Notes: generated by a model not told the origin, from the letters alone. Shown: positions 16,748 to 24,326, counted from the first letter of the stretch. The stretch is DNA of 57,170 nt from Candidatus Saccharimonadota bacterium (GCA_030529385.1 JAUMWY010000003.1:1-57170), one strand, 5' to 3'. A program made the numbers and translations.

Positions 16748-17637
16748 TGGCCTGGCGTGTTGTAGCCATTGAAAATCCAGCTCGTCTCAGTACGCGAGAC
16801 AATCAGCTCGTTATTGCGCAGGAACAAGAAGCAACCCTACCAATCGAGGATCTTGATGCGCTAATAATCGACAGCCATGCCACATGCACCAGCCCACTCA
16901 TCACCAGTCTCGCCTCAAACGGCGTTACGGTCGTCATCTGCGACAATAAACACTTACCAGCCAGTGTTCTCCTGCCATACTCGCAGCACTCCCGGCAAGC
17001 GAAAGTCTCACGCCAACAACTAGCCATGAGCCAACCGCTCAAAAAGCAGCTGTGGCGCCGCATCATTGAGCAAAAGATCACTAATCAAGCCGATGTACTG
17101 GTGCACACCGGACTCGATGATGCGACCGTGCGCGCGCACACTTCGACAGTTAAATCTGGCGATAGTACTAATCGTGAATCGCTGGCAGCGAGAGCTTATT
17201 TTGCCCAGCTCCTTGACGATGCAACTCGCCGCAAGCCACTATGGCATAATGCAGCTCTTAATTACGGCTACGCCATGGTGCGCAGTCATATCGCGCGCCA
17301 CATTGCCGCTCGCGGACTCGTCGCCTCACAGGGCATATTTCACCATAGTGAGCTGAATAGTTTTAATTTGGCCGACGACCTTATCGAGCCATATCGTGCA
17401 GCCGTTGACTACTACATCATGACCTCAGTTGCACCGCTACGCACTGGTGACCCTGATACTAGCCTCACTACGCACGACCGTCGCCTTATTGTTGACATTT
17501 TAAATTTTTCTGTTATAATTGATAGAAGGAAGTTTACCATGAAGCATGCGGTTGAACGAACCGTCGAAAGCTTCATCGAAAGCATCGATACAAAGGAGGC
17601 GAGTAAGCTTCTTTTGCCAACAATTATTACCTCCTGA
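16747..17637 (+). CDS. cas1: Cas1 integrase
   Basis: Cas1 with Cas2 inserts new spacers into the array. The 296-residue protein has the metal-binding Glu (E144 in ESLAARAYF), then GIFHHSELNSFNLADDLIEP with the conserved His (199/200) and acidic residues (D210-E214). ATG 16747 overlaps the cas9 stop by one base, so translation is probably coupled; the GTG at 16738 is an alternative. A TATAAT also spans this junction and could add a promoter. Confidence 0.95.
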   Translation: MAWRVVAIENPARLSTRDNQLVIAQEQEATLPIEDLDALIIDSHATCTSPLITSLASNGVTVVICDNKHLPASVLLPYSQHSRQAKVSRQQLAMSQPLKKQLWRRIIEQKITNQADVLVHTGLDDATVRAHTSTVKSGDSTNRESLAARAYFAQLLDDATRRKPLWHNAALNYGYAMVRSHIARHIAARGLVASQGIFHHSELNSFNLADDLIEPYRAAVDYYIMTSVAPLRTGDPDTSLTTHDRRLIVDILNFSVIIDRRKFTMKHAVERTVESFIESIDTKEASKLLLPTIITS

Positions 17638-17649
17638 TCGGAAAGGGCT

Positions 17650-17973
17650 ATGTCATACAACATCATGAGGGTTGCTGTCTTTTTTGATTTACCAACCAAC
17701 ACGAAAGCAGAGCGTCGTGCGGCAACGCAGTTTCGCAAGTTTTTGCTCGACGACGGGTTTGACATGCTGCAATATAGCGTCTACACGAGACTGTGCCCAA
17801 ATCGTGATGTTGCAGAAAAGCACATGCTACGCATCAAGCGCCATGCGCCAGACGCCGGATCAGTCCGACTGCTATATCTCACCGAGCATCAGTTCACCCA
17901 TATGCATATTATTGTCGGCGAAAAAACCGTCCAAGAGTCAGTCGTGCCGGCAGGCCAATTAGCATTTTTCTAA
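17650..17973 (+). CDS. cas2: Cas2
   Basis: The 107-residue protein has the ferredoxin-like Cas2 start MRVAVFFDLPTNTKAERR with the conserved Asp after the first strand, and the SVYTRLCPN segment common in type II Cas2. It forms the adaptation complex with Cas1. It follows cas1 by 12 nt and is closed by a strong terminator 3 nt after its stop. Confidence 0.95.
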   Translation: MSYNIMRVAVFFDLPTNTKAERRAATQFRKFLLDDGFDMLQYSVYTRLCPNRDVAEKHMLRIKRHAPDAGSVRLLYLTEHQFTHMHIIVGEKTVQESVVPAGQLAFF

Positions 17974-17975
17974 CC

Positions 17976-18007
17976 TAAAATCCCCCTCATAACAGAGGGG
18001 GATTTTA
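17976..18007. terminator. Terminator between cas2 and the CRISPR array
   Basis: TAAAATCCCCCTC (17976-17988) pairs with GAGGGGGATTTTA (17995-18007), a 13-bp perfect stem with a 6-nt loop and A/T tracts on both sides. It can end the cas operon on plus and crRNA precursors arriving from the array on minus. It lies only 6 nt from the first repeat. Confidence 0.85.
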
Positions 18008-18013
18008 GGAAGT

Positions 18014-18686
18014 ATTATACCAACGTCTAAATTGTTAGGGAACTATAACCAGCTACAACACCAGCCCCTGCTCCTGCTCATTATACCAACGTCTAAATTG
18101 TTAGGGAACTATAACAGCATTCCACGCGAATGTAATCCTGACCGCATTATACCAACGTCTAAATTGTTAGGGAACTATAACGCTAAGGTCGATATTACTA
18201 ATAACTATTTTATTATACCAACGTCTAAATTGTTAGGGAACTATAACCGCGTAATAGCTCGCTCGCCCCCTCCACGAATTATACCAACGTCTAAATTGTT
18301 AGGGAACTATAACTCGGCCGCGAGGCGTATAACTTTTTTGTTGATTATACCAACGTCTAAATTGTTAGGGAACTATAACTTTACCAGTGTTGACCTCCAA
18401 AACTTTTTGATTATACCAACGTCTAAATTGTTAGGGAACTATAACACTGGTATGATTTTAACGGCGTTTATTGGAATTATACCAACGTCTAAATTGTTAG
18501 GGAACTATAACGTGGTTGAAGTTGATGAAAATGGTCGCCCTATTATACCAACGTCTAAATTGTTAGGGAACTATAACACCGCTTACTAAAATGATATTTT
18601 AGATTTTATTATACCAACGTCTAAATTGTTAGGGAACTATAACGTGGCGTTTGCGGAGAAGATCGCCGTGTCCTATTATATCAACG
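18014..18686 (-). CRISPR. Type II-C CRISPR array, 10 intact repeats plus a degenerate end
   Basis: Ten identical 36-bp repeats start at 18014, 18080, 18146, 18212, 18278, 18344, 18410, 18476, 18542 and 18608, with nine 30-nt spacers between them. On plus the repeat begins ATTATACCAACG and ends AACTATAAC. A tenth spacer-sized segment (18644-18674) is followed by a degenerate repeat at 18675 (ATTATATCAACG, then no match). The tracrRNA shows the crRNA strand is minus; there each repeat begins GTTATAGTTCCC, as in other II-C repeats, and ends TGGTATAAT, an extended -10. None of the spacers matches the rest of this window by eye. Confidence 0.97.
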
Positions 18687-18734
18687 CGTACTCGACAATC
18701 ATACGACAGCAAGGAGAGGACATGGCGTTAATCT

Positions 18735-19105
18735 CAACTTTTGCATTTTCTTCCGGCAAAGACACCAAAAGAGAACAAAAAGCGAGCTAAGACATTGTTT
18801 CAGTAATGGCATTTTCAATCAGTGTCGGTTATTGCTCTCGTTACTAATGAGCTATTCCGAGCATACTGCATACTAGTATACTTGCCATTTGGCGCAATCC
18901 ACGAGACAACCAAGACACAGTAATGCTGACCAGTGAGCTTCGCCGCGGATGCGCGTGAAACATGCGAAATGATGTTGTCGGCGTTAGTTGGGGTAGTAGT
19001 AGATCCAGTCATGATTTTTTATCCTTTCTGGAATTAAAATTGGTTGTAGTTAGATGATAGTGTATACGATTTTTATATACAAGGCTATAGTCGCACAATA
19101 TATCG
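18735..19105 (-). repeat. Diverged copy of the gpV-like gene cassette (left copy)
   Basis: This segment is homologous to 24400-24770 in the same orientation. Shared parts are an upstream box CTATAG(TG)TCGCACAATATATC, the AGAAAGGAT ribosome binding site, the first 20 codons of the small gene, a trailing AGAACAAAAAGCGAGCTAA motif and the start of a short reading frame. The copies are clearly diverged, so this is an old duplication or the remnant of a second phage, not a fresh direct repeat. Confidence 0.7.
18815..19012 (-). CDS. Small gpV-like protein, left diverged copy
   Basis: The 65-residue protein has the same first 20 residues as the protein at 24456-24677 and then diverges, keeping VLVVSW and PNGK. 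It ends earlier than its homologue. Its own ribosome binding site (AGAAAGGAT) is present. Filamentous phage gene V proteins are small single-strand DNA binders, and the right copy has a similar central motif, so the same role is possible but unproven. It may be a relic of a second phage or an extra copy used in replication control. Confidence 0.6.
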   Translation of the reverse strand: MTGSTTTPTNADNIISHVSRASAAKLTGQHYCVLVVSWIAPNGKYTSMQYARNSSLVTRAITDTD

Positions 19106-19208
19106 TGGCAAACTGTCAAATTTATGTTATTGCTAACAGGGGTTATGGTTATTAATAAAAACATTGTAAAATATACAACTATGGTATAATCAAGGCAAAG
19201 GAGATACT

Positions 19209-19478
19209 ATGCAGCAGGGCGAAACACCATTAATTTTGTACATTACATCAGTAATCATAAGCATTGGATTATACTGGCTACTCGGACTTGGAATATATAA
19301 ATTTATAAAAAAGATAAAGCGGCGAGAAGAAGCCCAAAAAAGACTCAAGGAAAGAATTCGCAGAATGAGCGATGAAGAGCGACGCGCGTATTACCAAGAA
19401 GAGGCCAATAAAGCCATTATACGCATGGAGAAACACCAAAGGGCAAGAGAGTGGGAAAGGGCATGGAAAAGACGCTAA
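19209..19478 (+). CDS. Small membrane protein with charged tail (only plus-strand prophage gene)
   Basis: The 89-residue protein has one strong membrane helix (about 8-32), then a highly charged, probably coiled-coil cytoplasmic tail (about 35-89, rich in Lys, Arg, Glu). I do not recognise it. It has its own extended -10 TGGTATAAT (about 19182-19190) and a good AAAGGAGA ribosome binding site. Being the only gene on plus, it could be expressed in the lysogen, for example as a superinfection or immunity factor, but nothing in the sequence proves this. Confidence 0.65.
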   Translation: MQQGETPLILYITSVIISIGLYWLLGLGIYKFIKKIKRREEAQKRLKERIRRMSDEERRAYYQEEANKAIIRMEKHQRAREWERAWKRR

Positions 19479-19479
19479 G

Positions 19480-19617
19480 CTCAAAATTGATATAGCACTA
19501 AAAAGTTTTCCGTTTTTTGGGTAATTTATTTTTGGAAAGAAATGCTAGTTATTGCGCTTGGCTAACTACGTTGCGAAGCTACATAACGATGATAAAAGAA
19601 ACCCTATCAATTTTGAG
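19480..19617. other. Inverted repeat near rep, candidate replication or packaging site
   Basis: CTCAAAATTGATA (19480-19492) and TATCAATTTTGAG (19605-19617) form a perfect 13-bp inverted repeat about 112 nt apart in the gene-free stretch downstream of rep. The interior holds further short repeats (TAGTTA, GGCTAAC, GAAGCTAC). Filamentous phage intergenic regions carry hairpins for replication origins and packaging; which function applies is not known. Confidence 0.4.
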
Positions 19618-19627
19618 TGCTAGCGGT

Positions 19628-20368
19628 CTATTCGAACTTTGGCACTCTATAGATTGTTGCATAAGCATTTTCATATTCTTGATTCTTGTCGGTCAGTTTA
19701 TTAACTAAGCCGAGAAATACCGATTGATTGTGGTATATTTTGGGCTTGACGAGATTGCGACTACACCAATACCGCCGACGGTTGAAAATTAGCGGCATAT
19801 CCTTGGTGATATATTTGGTGAGATAGCCAAACAGATCACCGATTGACTTTTTGTCATCTGATTTTATTTTCTGAGCATTAGTGAAACCAAAGCGGTAGCC
19901 TGGAATGTTGTACACCAGTCGGCCGTTTTGGATAACTTTAGTCTTTTTGATTGTTTTCGGAAAATCACCAATAAGAGCGTGGAAGTGTATTGCACCGTCT
20001 TTATGGAACTCTGGAACGATAATATAGCGGAAATTGATATTATTAGACCTAGCATAGCGAGAGAGACGGTTAATGTAGCCTTGCATTTTGGCAGAGCAGG
20101 CGGAAAAGTCGTAGCGGTCGACTTTTCTAGGATCGAAAGTGAAAGTTACGAATAAATCAAAGTCATTGTTTAAAACATAATCTTTAATGACAGATTTTGT
20201 CCTGCGAACTGAACGCTGAATGTTATCTTCGGCCGGTGCAATACGGGTGTCTCTTGGTGTATGGTCAATATTTTTATTGATAACTAGGGGATTGCGGTAC
20301 TGAATAACCTTAAACATATCTCTATACTCTTTCGTGATATCTGAAATTAGCTTATAATCTGGATTCAC
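19628..20368 (-). CDS. HUH rolling-circle replication initiator
   Basis: The 246-residue protein has the three HUH motifs in order: motif I FVTFTFDP (73-80), motif II GAIHFHALI with H128-x-H130, and motif III YLTKYITKD with Y182 and Y186 around K185. Such proteins nick the double-stranded phage DNA at the plus origin, stay bound to the 5' end through Tyr, and drive rolling-circle replication; this matches the job of gpII in filamentous phages. The start is a GTG at 20368 with AGAGGGGG upstream. A nested hairpin lies just upstream (20402-20486). Confidence 0.88.
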   Translation of the reverse strand: MNPDYKLISDITKEYRDMFKVIQYRNPLVINKNIDHTPRDTRIAPAEDNIQRSVRRTKSVIKDYVLNNDFDLFVTFTFDPRKVDRYDFSACSAKMQGYINRLSRYARSNNINFRYIIVPEFHKDGAIHFHALIGDFPKTIKKTKVIQNGRLVYNIPGYRFGFTNAQKIKSDDKKSIGDLFGYLTKYITKDMPLIFNRRRYWCSRNLVKPKIYHNQSVFLGLVNKLTDKNQEYENAYATIYRVPKFE

Positions 20369-20401
20369 TTTATACCCCCTCTATCTTTAAAAAGTACATT
20401 A

Positions 20402-20486
20402 AGTGTCCTTGTATCAAGTAGCCCCTTCGGGGCTGGCGGACACTGCGAGCTAGCACACCGGCTGGATTTTCGCCCCACGAAAATCC
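20402..20486. other. Nested hairpins upstream of rep, candidate origin or packaging signal
   Basis: AGTGTCC (20402-20408) pairs with GGACACT (20438-20444) around an inner stem AGCCC/GGGCT closed over a CTTCG-type loop (20420-20434). A second hairpin follows: GGATTTTCG (20464-20472) with CGAAAATCC (20478-20486). The region is GC-rich within an AT-rich prophage and lies between zot and rep. Such structures fit a phage replication origin, packaging signal or terminator for zot. Confidence 0.5.
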
Positions 20487-20503
20487 ACCGCCCGCAACCT
20501 TGG

Positions 20504-21346
20504 TCAGCGCATGAAAAACCTCCGCTTACCATCTAAGGGGGTAAGGGTCTGCTTTAGTTTGACAGTCGGCTGTGAGGAGCGGTAGACTCCGTCGGCTTGG
20601 TCGCCTGTGAAGACGACTTGGTGGGTGTCGAAGCTTTCCCTGAGTTGTTTGCTGTGAAAGAACAGGCCGATTCTGAGCGGTTTGGCGGCCGACATTTTGC
20701 CGTTGTTGTCAAACTCTATCTTCTTGGCGTCAAATGCCCAGTAGACGGTGAGAATAGGGCCGGCAGTAAAGGGGAGGGCAAAGGTGCGGCATTTGAAGGC
20801 GATGTCGGAGCGGCGGCGGATTGGTTTAGCCAGTTGGTCGTAGTCTTGAGAGGTGACGAGATGGACGCGGCGTTGTTTGCGGTTTTGAGCAGCTTGCTCA
20901 ATAACCCAAGGTGGTACGTTGCGGCTGTCTTGGTTAGAGAAATAGTTTTGGTATTCGTCGGTGATGACGATGACGCCATACTTACCATTACGAATATGCT
21001 GAGTAACTAAGGCGTATTGCTCTTTAGAAGTGTAGTAGATGTAGTGCGTGGTGGTGTCGATTTCTTGAGCCAGAAGCTGAGCCAGTTGCTCCTTAGTGTT
21101 GAACTTGAGAGCAATGCGGTCTTTGAGTATGATGTTGGATACTACTATGGCCTTAGGATAACGAGCGGCTAGTTTCTTGTAGAAATGAATGAGGGCGGTA
21201 GTCTTACCGGAGCCTTGCTCACCAAAAAATGTCTGAATACCGAATGGCTTGAAGTACTCTGGATCGTTGCGATACTTCTTATTGTCTTTAATAGCGTCAA
21301 GATGGAAGCGCCAGTGTTTTTCTACGAAGGGGATGATGTTAGGCAT
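20504..21346 (-). CDS. Zot-like ATPase (filamentous phage assembly protein pI)
   Basis: pI/Zot is the inner-membrane motor that extrudes filamentous virions. The 280-residue protein has Walker A GEQGSGKTT (42-50), Walker B YGVIVITDEYQNYF (about 123-136) and the family's QNRKQRRVHLVTSQDYDQL segment (about 151-169). A moderately hydrophobic stretch near 195-215 could be the membrane anchor. It is preceded on the same strand by small membrane proteins, as in other inoviruses, and is the strongest single marker for this assignment. Confidence 0.9.
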   Translation of the reverse strand: MPNIIPFVEKHWRFHLDAIKDNKKYRNDPEYFKPFGIQTFFGEQGSGKTTALIHFYKKLAARYPKAIVVSNIILKDRIALKFNTKEQLAQLLAQEIDTTTHYIYYTSKEQYALVTQHIRNGKYGVIVITDEYQNYFSNQDSRNVPPWVIEQAAQNRKQRRVHLVTSQDYDQLAKPIRRRSDIAFKCRTFALPFTAGPILTVYWAFDAKKIEFDNNGKMSAAKPLRIGLFFHSKQLRESFDTHQVVFTGDQADGVYRSSQPTVKLKQTLTPLDGKRRFFMR

Positions 21347-21367
21347 TGCGCAAATAGTTCCTTTCTC

Positions 21368-21610
21368 TTATCTATAAATCTTATATTCATGACAAAGTCG
21401 TGCAGCATGTGGATCATGGCGGTTAACTAAGCAGCCGTCTTTAATGATGAAGTCATCCCTAGACTCGGCACGAATACACACAGGATGAAATCCAGCAGAA
21501 CAGGCGTAGGGGCGATGATCGGGTGGAAGAAGTAAGAATATGGTGATGAGGACAAAAAAAGGGAAGAGGAGTATAAGTGCTATAGAGAGGCCTGGGCGTT
21601 TATCTAACAT
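21368..21610 (-). CDS. Small membrane protein, prophage
   Basis: The protein has 80 residues from ATG 21610, which has AGAAAGGAAAT upstream; the longer start at 21631 lies within that site. One membrane helix (about 8-30) is followed by a 50-residue extracytoplasmic part with four Cys (in YACSAG, PVCIRA, DGCLV and RLCHE), which could form two disulfides. It sits between zot and the pVI-like gene. No family recognised; a minor virion or assembly protein is likely. Confidence 0.65.
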   Translation of the reverse strand: MLDKRPGLSIALILLFPFFVLITIFLLLPPDHRPYACSAGFHPVCIRAESRDDFIIKDGCLVNRHDPHAARLCHEYKIYR

Positions 21611-21635
21611 GGTGGTATTTCCTTTCTTCATTTGA

Positions 21636-21905
21636 TTAGTTACCTGAGCCGCGGAGTTTGTTGTAGAGCCACATGCCGGGGCGAAGCGAAATAAACAGCA
21701 CGAAAGCAGCTAGAATCATGGTGAATATTGCAGTGAAAAAAGACTCACCTACATAGACACGAATAACTGCAATAGGCATAACGAAATAGGGCAACAGATT
21801 ATTTATAGCATTAGTAAACTCAAGAGGGGCGGCGGGTATCGAGACCAAGGCAAAGATAATATTCAGTAGCCCGAAAAAGAGATTCAATAAAAACTCAATA
21901 ACCAT
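21636..21905 (-). CDS. Multi-span small membrane protein (pVI-like position)
   Basis: The 89-residue protein has about three hydrophobic segments (2-25, 37-52, 55-76) and a short basic C-terminus. It follows the pIII-like gene with a TAATG overlap. In filamentous phages the gene after III encodes pVI, a hydrophobic minor coat protein at the same virion tip; position and character fit, but no diagnostic motif is visible. Confidence 0.65.
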   Translation of the reverse strand: MVIEFLLNLFFGLLNIIFALVSIPAAPLEFTNAINNLLPYFVMPIAVIRVYVGESFFTAIFTMILAAFVLFISLRPGMWLYNKLRGSGN

Positions 21906-23677
21906 TATTTACGCCTCCTTTCCCAGTCACCAACATCACCGGTACGCTCATCTAGCCAGCGAACCTCTTGTACGCCAGCGTCATCATCAGGAGAATGTTC
22001 TTTAACATATATACCAAATGCCCTCATGAATAGTCCATATAGTACCCATATGAACGCAAGAGCCACGGCACCTTGAATAATTGTCTGCATAAAACTCCAG
22101 GCTTGCGGGAAATGCTGTCGCCAAGCACAAAACTGAAAAGAGGCTGAAGCACCGAAAATAGTCAACGGCGGGGTGGCACAATTAGGGCCAAGAGCGGCAC
22201 CGTGATTTACCAAAGACCAGACATTGGGAATCATGGTAATCGGCAGAGCAATAAAACCAAACGACTTCTTAAGGTTATCGAGCATAGTATTAAAAGAGTT
22301 GTATACAGAAAGAGAATCCGGAATAAACAGCCATTTCATAAAATTACCAAAACCAGTCATGAAATTACCTATGTGACAAGCGACAACTTTAGACCAAGAA
22401 CCCTGAGCAGAATATGAACAATCTTTTTCGTCAGGTGGAACTTCACAGAAACCAGAGGTATCACAATTCAGATTACGAGTATCGTTACTGAAAGTTTTAC
22501 CGTCGGCGTTAAAAACAACTTCACGAGGATCATAATTATATTTATCATTTGAATCTGGCGTCTGATAATACACATAATCAGGAGTAATAGCAGAGTTGTA
22601 CGAGTGTCGATGCTCAGTCAGATATTTGAGGCTAACAAGATAATATCCATAATCGGTAATCTCATAGCGAAGCAGCGATCCAGGGTCAACATAATCGGAT
22701 TTTACAATCTCAGGCTCACTACACCAGAGTATGCGATCTCGCTCGCGTTCAGGTATCTTGCCGAGCTTAGGAGAACCGGGGGCAATCTTGGTAACAACAG
22801 CATTGCCGACATCAACAAGAGGATCGGTAGCGAGTTTCACGAACCCAAAAACATTCTCAAGAGCCTCATGATTGAGGGCATTTGGATTAAAATCCTTATG
22901 AGTAACTACCTTATTGCATTTCTTTAAAAAGGCCTCAATGACAGGCTTGTCATTCTCATAACCAGGAATGCGGTCAAATTCTTTGATGTGTTGTACTTGA
23001 ATCGTGCGGTTTTTGACCTCCAAGGTAAAATTAGGGGAAATCGTTTTGGAGGCAGCACCGGCAATAGCAGGTACTGTAATGTTGCTATTTTTGAGGTTAT
23101 CGGCTTTAGTGTAAGCAAAAGTGCTCATAAGAACAGAGAAATAACCATACGCAGATCCAAGAGGAGAAGACAGGACGAAAGTGGAAAGAGTAGATTTACT
23201 AACATGATCAAAACCAGAAAAGGTAAGGCGACCATTATAGAGATAGCCATCAATAAAATATATCTTAGGGCCTGAACCTTGACGATTCAAAATATAAGAC
23301 TGGCCACCAATGCCAATCTGAAGCTGAAGGCCTTCAACTTTGGACTCAGACCATACAAACTTCACAATATGCGAATCGCGAGTAGTCTTGATTTGAAGAA
23401 AAGCGTAATCACCGCTAACAAAGGCTTTTTCAATAGAAGCTAAATAAGACCGAGGACCTGACTTATCATAATTAGTCCAGTTAGCCATATCCTTGATAGA
23501 AGATTCAAACAGCTGCCTATCAACAGTGATGGGATTCTGATCACCATTGCCAGAAATCCGAAGACTAGAAACGGTATTAAACGGCGGAAAATCCTGAGCG
23601 AACGCCTGCAGCGGCAGGGAAGTAACCACCAGAGTGGCGGTTAGAAGAGCGGTTAGGGCAAGGCGGAAGCGGTTCAT
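21905..23677 (-). CDS. pIII-like adsorption/minor coat protein
   Basis: The 590-residue protein starts with a clear signal peptide (1-28, ending QAFAQ). A long extracytoplasmic region rich in Tyr, Ser and Asn follows, with a Cys-containing part near 405-430 (CDTSGFCEVPPDEKDC), then hydrophobic stretches around 440-480 and a membrane span near 530-552 before a charged tail. Place in the operon (after coat genes, before the pVI-like and Zot genes), size and topology match pIII, which binds the host receptor and caps the virion. The receptor would be on a Saccharibacteria cell and is unknown. Confidence 0.72.
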   Translation of the reverse strand: MNRFRLALTALLTATLVVTSLPLQAFAQDFPPFNTVSSLRISGNGDQNPITVDRQLFESSIKDMANWTNYDKSGPRSYLASIEKAFVSGDYAFLQIKTTRDSHIVKFVWSESKVEGLQLQIGIGGQSYILNRQGSGPKIYFIDGYLYNGRLTFSGFDHVSKSTLSTFVLSSPLGSAYGYFSVLMSTFAYTKADNLKNSNITVPAIAGAASKTISPNFTLEVKNRTIQVQHIKEFDRIPGYENDKPVIEAFLKKCNKVVTHKDFNPNALNHEALENVFGFVKLATDPLVDVGNAVVTKIAPGSPKLGKIPERERDRILWCSEPEIVKSDYVDPGSLLRYEITDYGYYLVSLKYLTEHRHSYNSAITPDYVYYQTPDSNDKYNYDPREVVFNADGKTFSNDTRNLNCDTSGFCEVPPDEKDCSYSAQGSWSKVVACHIGNFMTGFGNFMKWLFIPDSLSVYNSFNTMLDNLKKSFGFIALPITMIPNVWSLVNHGAALGPNCATPPLTIFGASASFQFCAWRQHFPQAWSFMQTIIQGAVALAFIWVLYGLFMRAFGIYVKEHSPDDDAGVQEVRWLDERTGDVGDWERRRK

Positions 23678-23823
23678 TGGCGGTATTTCGTTTCTTTAAA
23701 AGCCTTAATGATTTTAACGATACGATCAAATAAACCATCATAAGTGAGTCGTTCAATAATCATATCTAATAAGGCAAGGATAGCGACTATTGTTAATAGA
23801 TTAAGAAATAAGCTAAATATCAT
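23674..23823 (-). CDS. 49-residue membrane protein, prophage
   Basis: The reading frame MIFSLFLNLLTIV... has one N-terminal membrane helix (1-22) and a basic C-terminal helix ending KETKYRQ. GGAGGT lies upstream, and the stop overlaps the ATG of the pIII-like gene (ATGA), so translation is coupled. It is one of a run of tiny genes between the coat gene and the pIII-like gene, as in other filamentous phages. Function not recognised. Confidence 0.6.
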   Translation of the reverse strand: MIFSLFLNLLTIVAILALLDMIIERLTYDGLFDRIVKIIKAFKETKYRQ

Positions 23824-23945
23824 TAGTTTTTACCTCCATATGAAATACGATTGATGAAATACCAGCAGATTACGGCCGAAAAAAGAATAGCAAAAAACTT
23901 GACTAGCATAAGGTCAAGGATGTGGATTAGTTGCTGTTCAGTCAT
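23823..23945 (-). CDS. 40-residue membrane protein, prophage
   Basis: The frame MTEQQLIHILDLMLVKF... has an acidic start, a central membrane helix (about 10-30) and a basic tail, with a GGAAG site upstream. Its stop overlaps the next start (TAATG). It resembles the small minor coat proteins pVII/pIX in size and form; this is inference from context. Confidence 0.6.
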   Translation of the reverse strand: MTEQQLIHILDLMLVKFFAILFSAVICWYFINRISYGGKN

Positions 23946-23958
23946 GGTATTCTTCCGG

Positions 23959-24108
23959 TTATTTTGATGATGTTACGCTATAGAGCGACTTAAATACGAT
24001 ATCTAGGACGATTTTCACGCCCGCACCAGCCGCAATTATTGTTAGCAGGCTAGGGAAGTTATTCGCTAGCGTTGTGCTTATAAGCTCGACGATTTGCATT
24101 GTTGTCAT
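23959..24108 (-). CDS. 49-residue coat-like membrane protein, prophage
   Basis: The frame MTTMQIVELISTTLANNF... continues into a hydrophobic Gly/Ala segment (about 20-32) and a basic C-terminus (VKIVLDIVFKSLYSV). This layout parallels the 52-residue coat candidate upstream, so it may be a second or minor coat protein. No strong ribosome binding site is seen; it may be read through after the coat gene's hairpin. Confidence 0.6.
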   Translation of the reverse strand: MTTMQIVELISTTLANNFPSLLTIIAAGAGVKIVLDIVFKSLYSVTSSK

Positions 24109-24127
24109 GATGAGGATTTGTACAGGG

Positions 24128-24156
24128 AAGGGAGCGGCGTGGTGGTGCCGCCCCCA
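24128..24156 (-). terminator. GC-rich hairpin after the coat gene (partial terminator)
   Basis: On minus, GGGGGCGGC pairs with GCCGCTCCC around a short ACCACCAC loop, 8 nt after the coat gene stop, without a long T tract. Filamentous phages often place a terminator after gene VIII so that the major coat is made in excess over downstream genes. Confidence 0.55.
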
Positions 24157-24162
24157 AATCGG

Positions 24163-24321
24163 CTAGAACCGGCCACGAAGACCGTTGTTGCCGAAGCTAC
24201 GGAAGAGCTTCAAGCCAACACCAAAGCCGATCAAGACTGCTAGGGCAGGCCAGTTCTGAGTGAAGTACTTTACAACTTCAGTTACGATACCGGTTGCTGC
24301 TTCTGCTTCGATCAGTTTCAT
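24163..24321 (-). CDS. Major coat protein (pVIII-like)
   Basis: The 52-residue protein has the classic layout of a filamentous phage coat: acidic amphipathic N-terminus (MKLIEAEAATG), a membrane-spanning centre with small residues (PALAVLIGFGVGLKLF, about 25-40) and a basic C-terminus (RSFGNNGLRGRF) for DNA contact. There is no signal peptide, as in Pf3-type coats. GGGAAAGG lies upstream, and the hairpin after its stop would keep its transcript abundant. The Walker-type and Rep genes downstream make the assignment firm. Confidence 0.75.
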   Translation of the reverse strand: MKLIEAEAATGIVTEVVKYFTQNWPALAVLIGFGVGLKLFRSFGNNGLRGRF

Positions 24322-24326
24322 CTGTA

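Noticed and set aside
18380-18409. Spacer resembling prophage sequence near 23010-23030
   Set aside because: Only about 11 nt match (TTGACCTCCAA); far too short for a protospacer.
18032-18589. Open frame of 185 codons across the array (IIPTSKLLGNYN repeats)
   Set aside because: It is only the translation of CRISPR repeats, whose unit (66 bp) is a multiple of three.
19209-19478. Anti-CRISPR function for the lone plus-strand phage gene
   Set aside because: A membrane helix and charged tail do not resemble known Cas9 inhibitors, and no self-targeting spacer demands one.
19517-19708. 63-codon plus-strand ORF overlapping the end of rep
   Set aside because: It overlaps rep in antisense and has only a weak start; membrane-like appearance is likely due to A/T-rich DNA.
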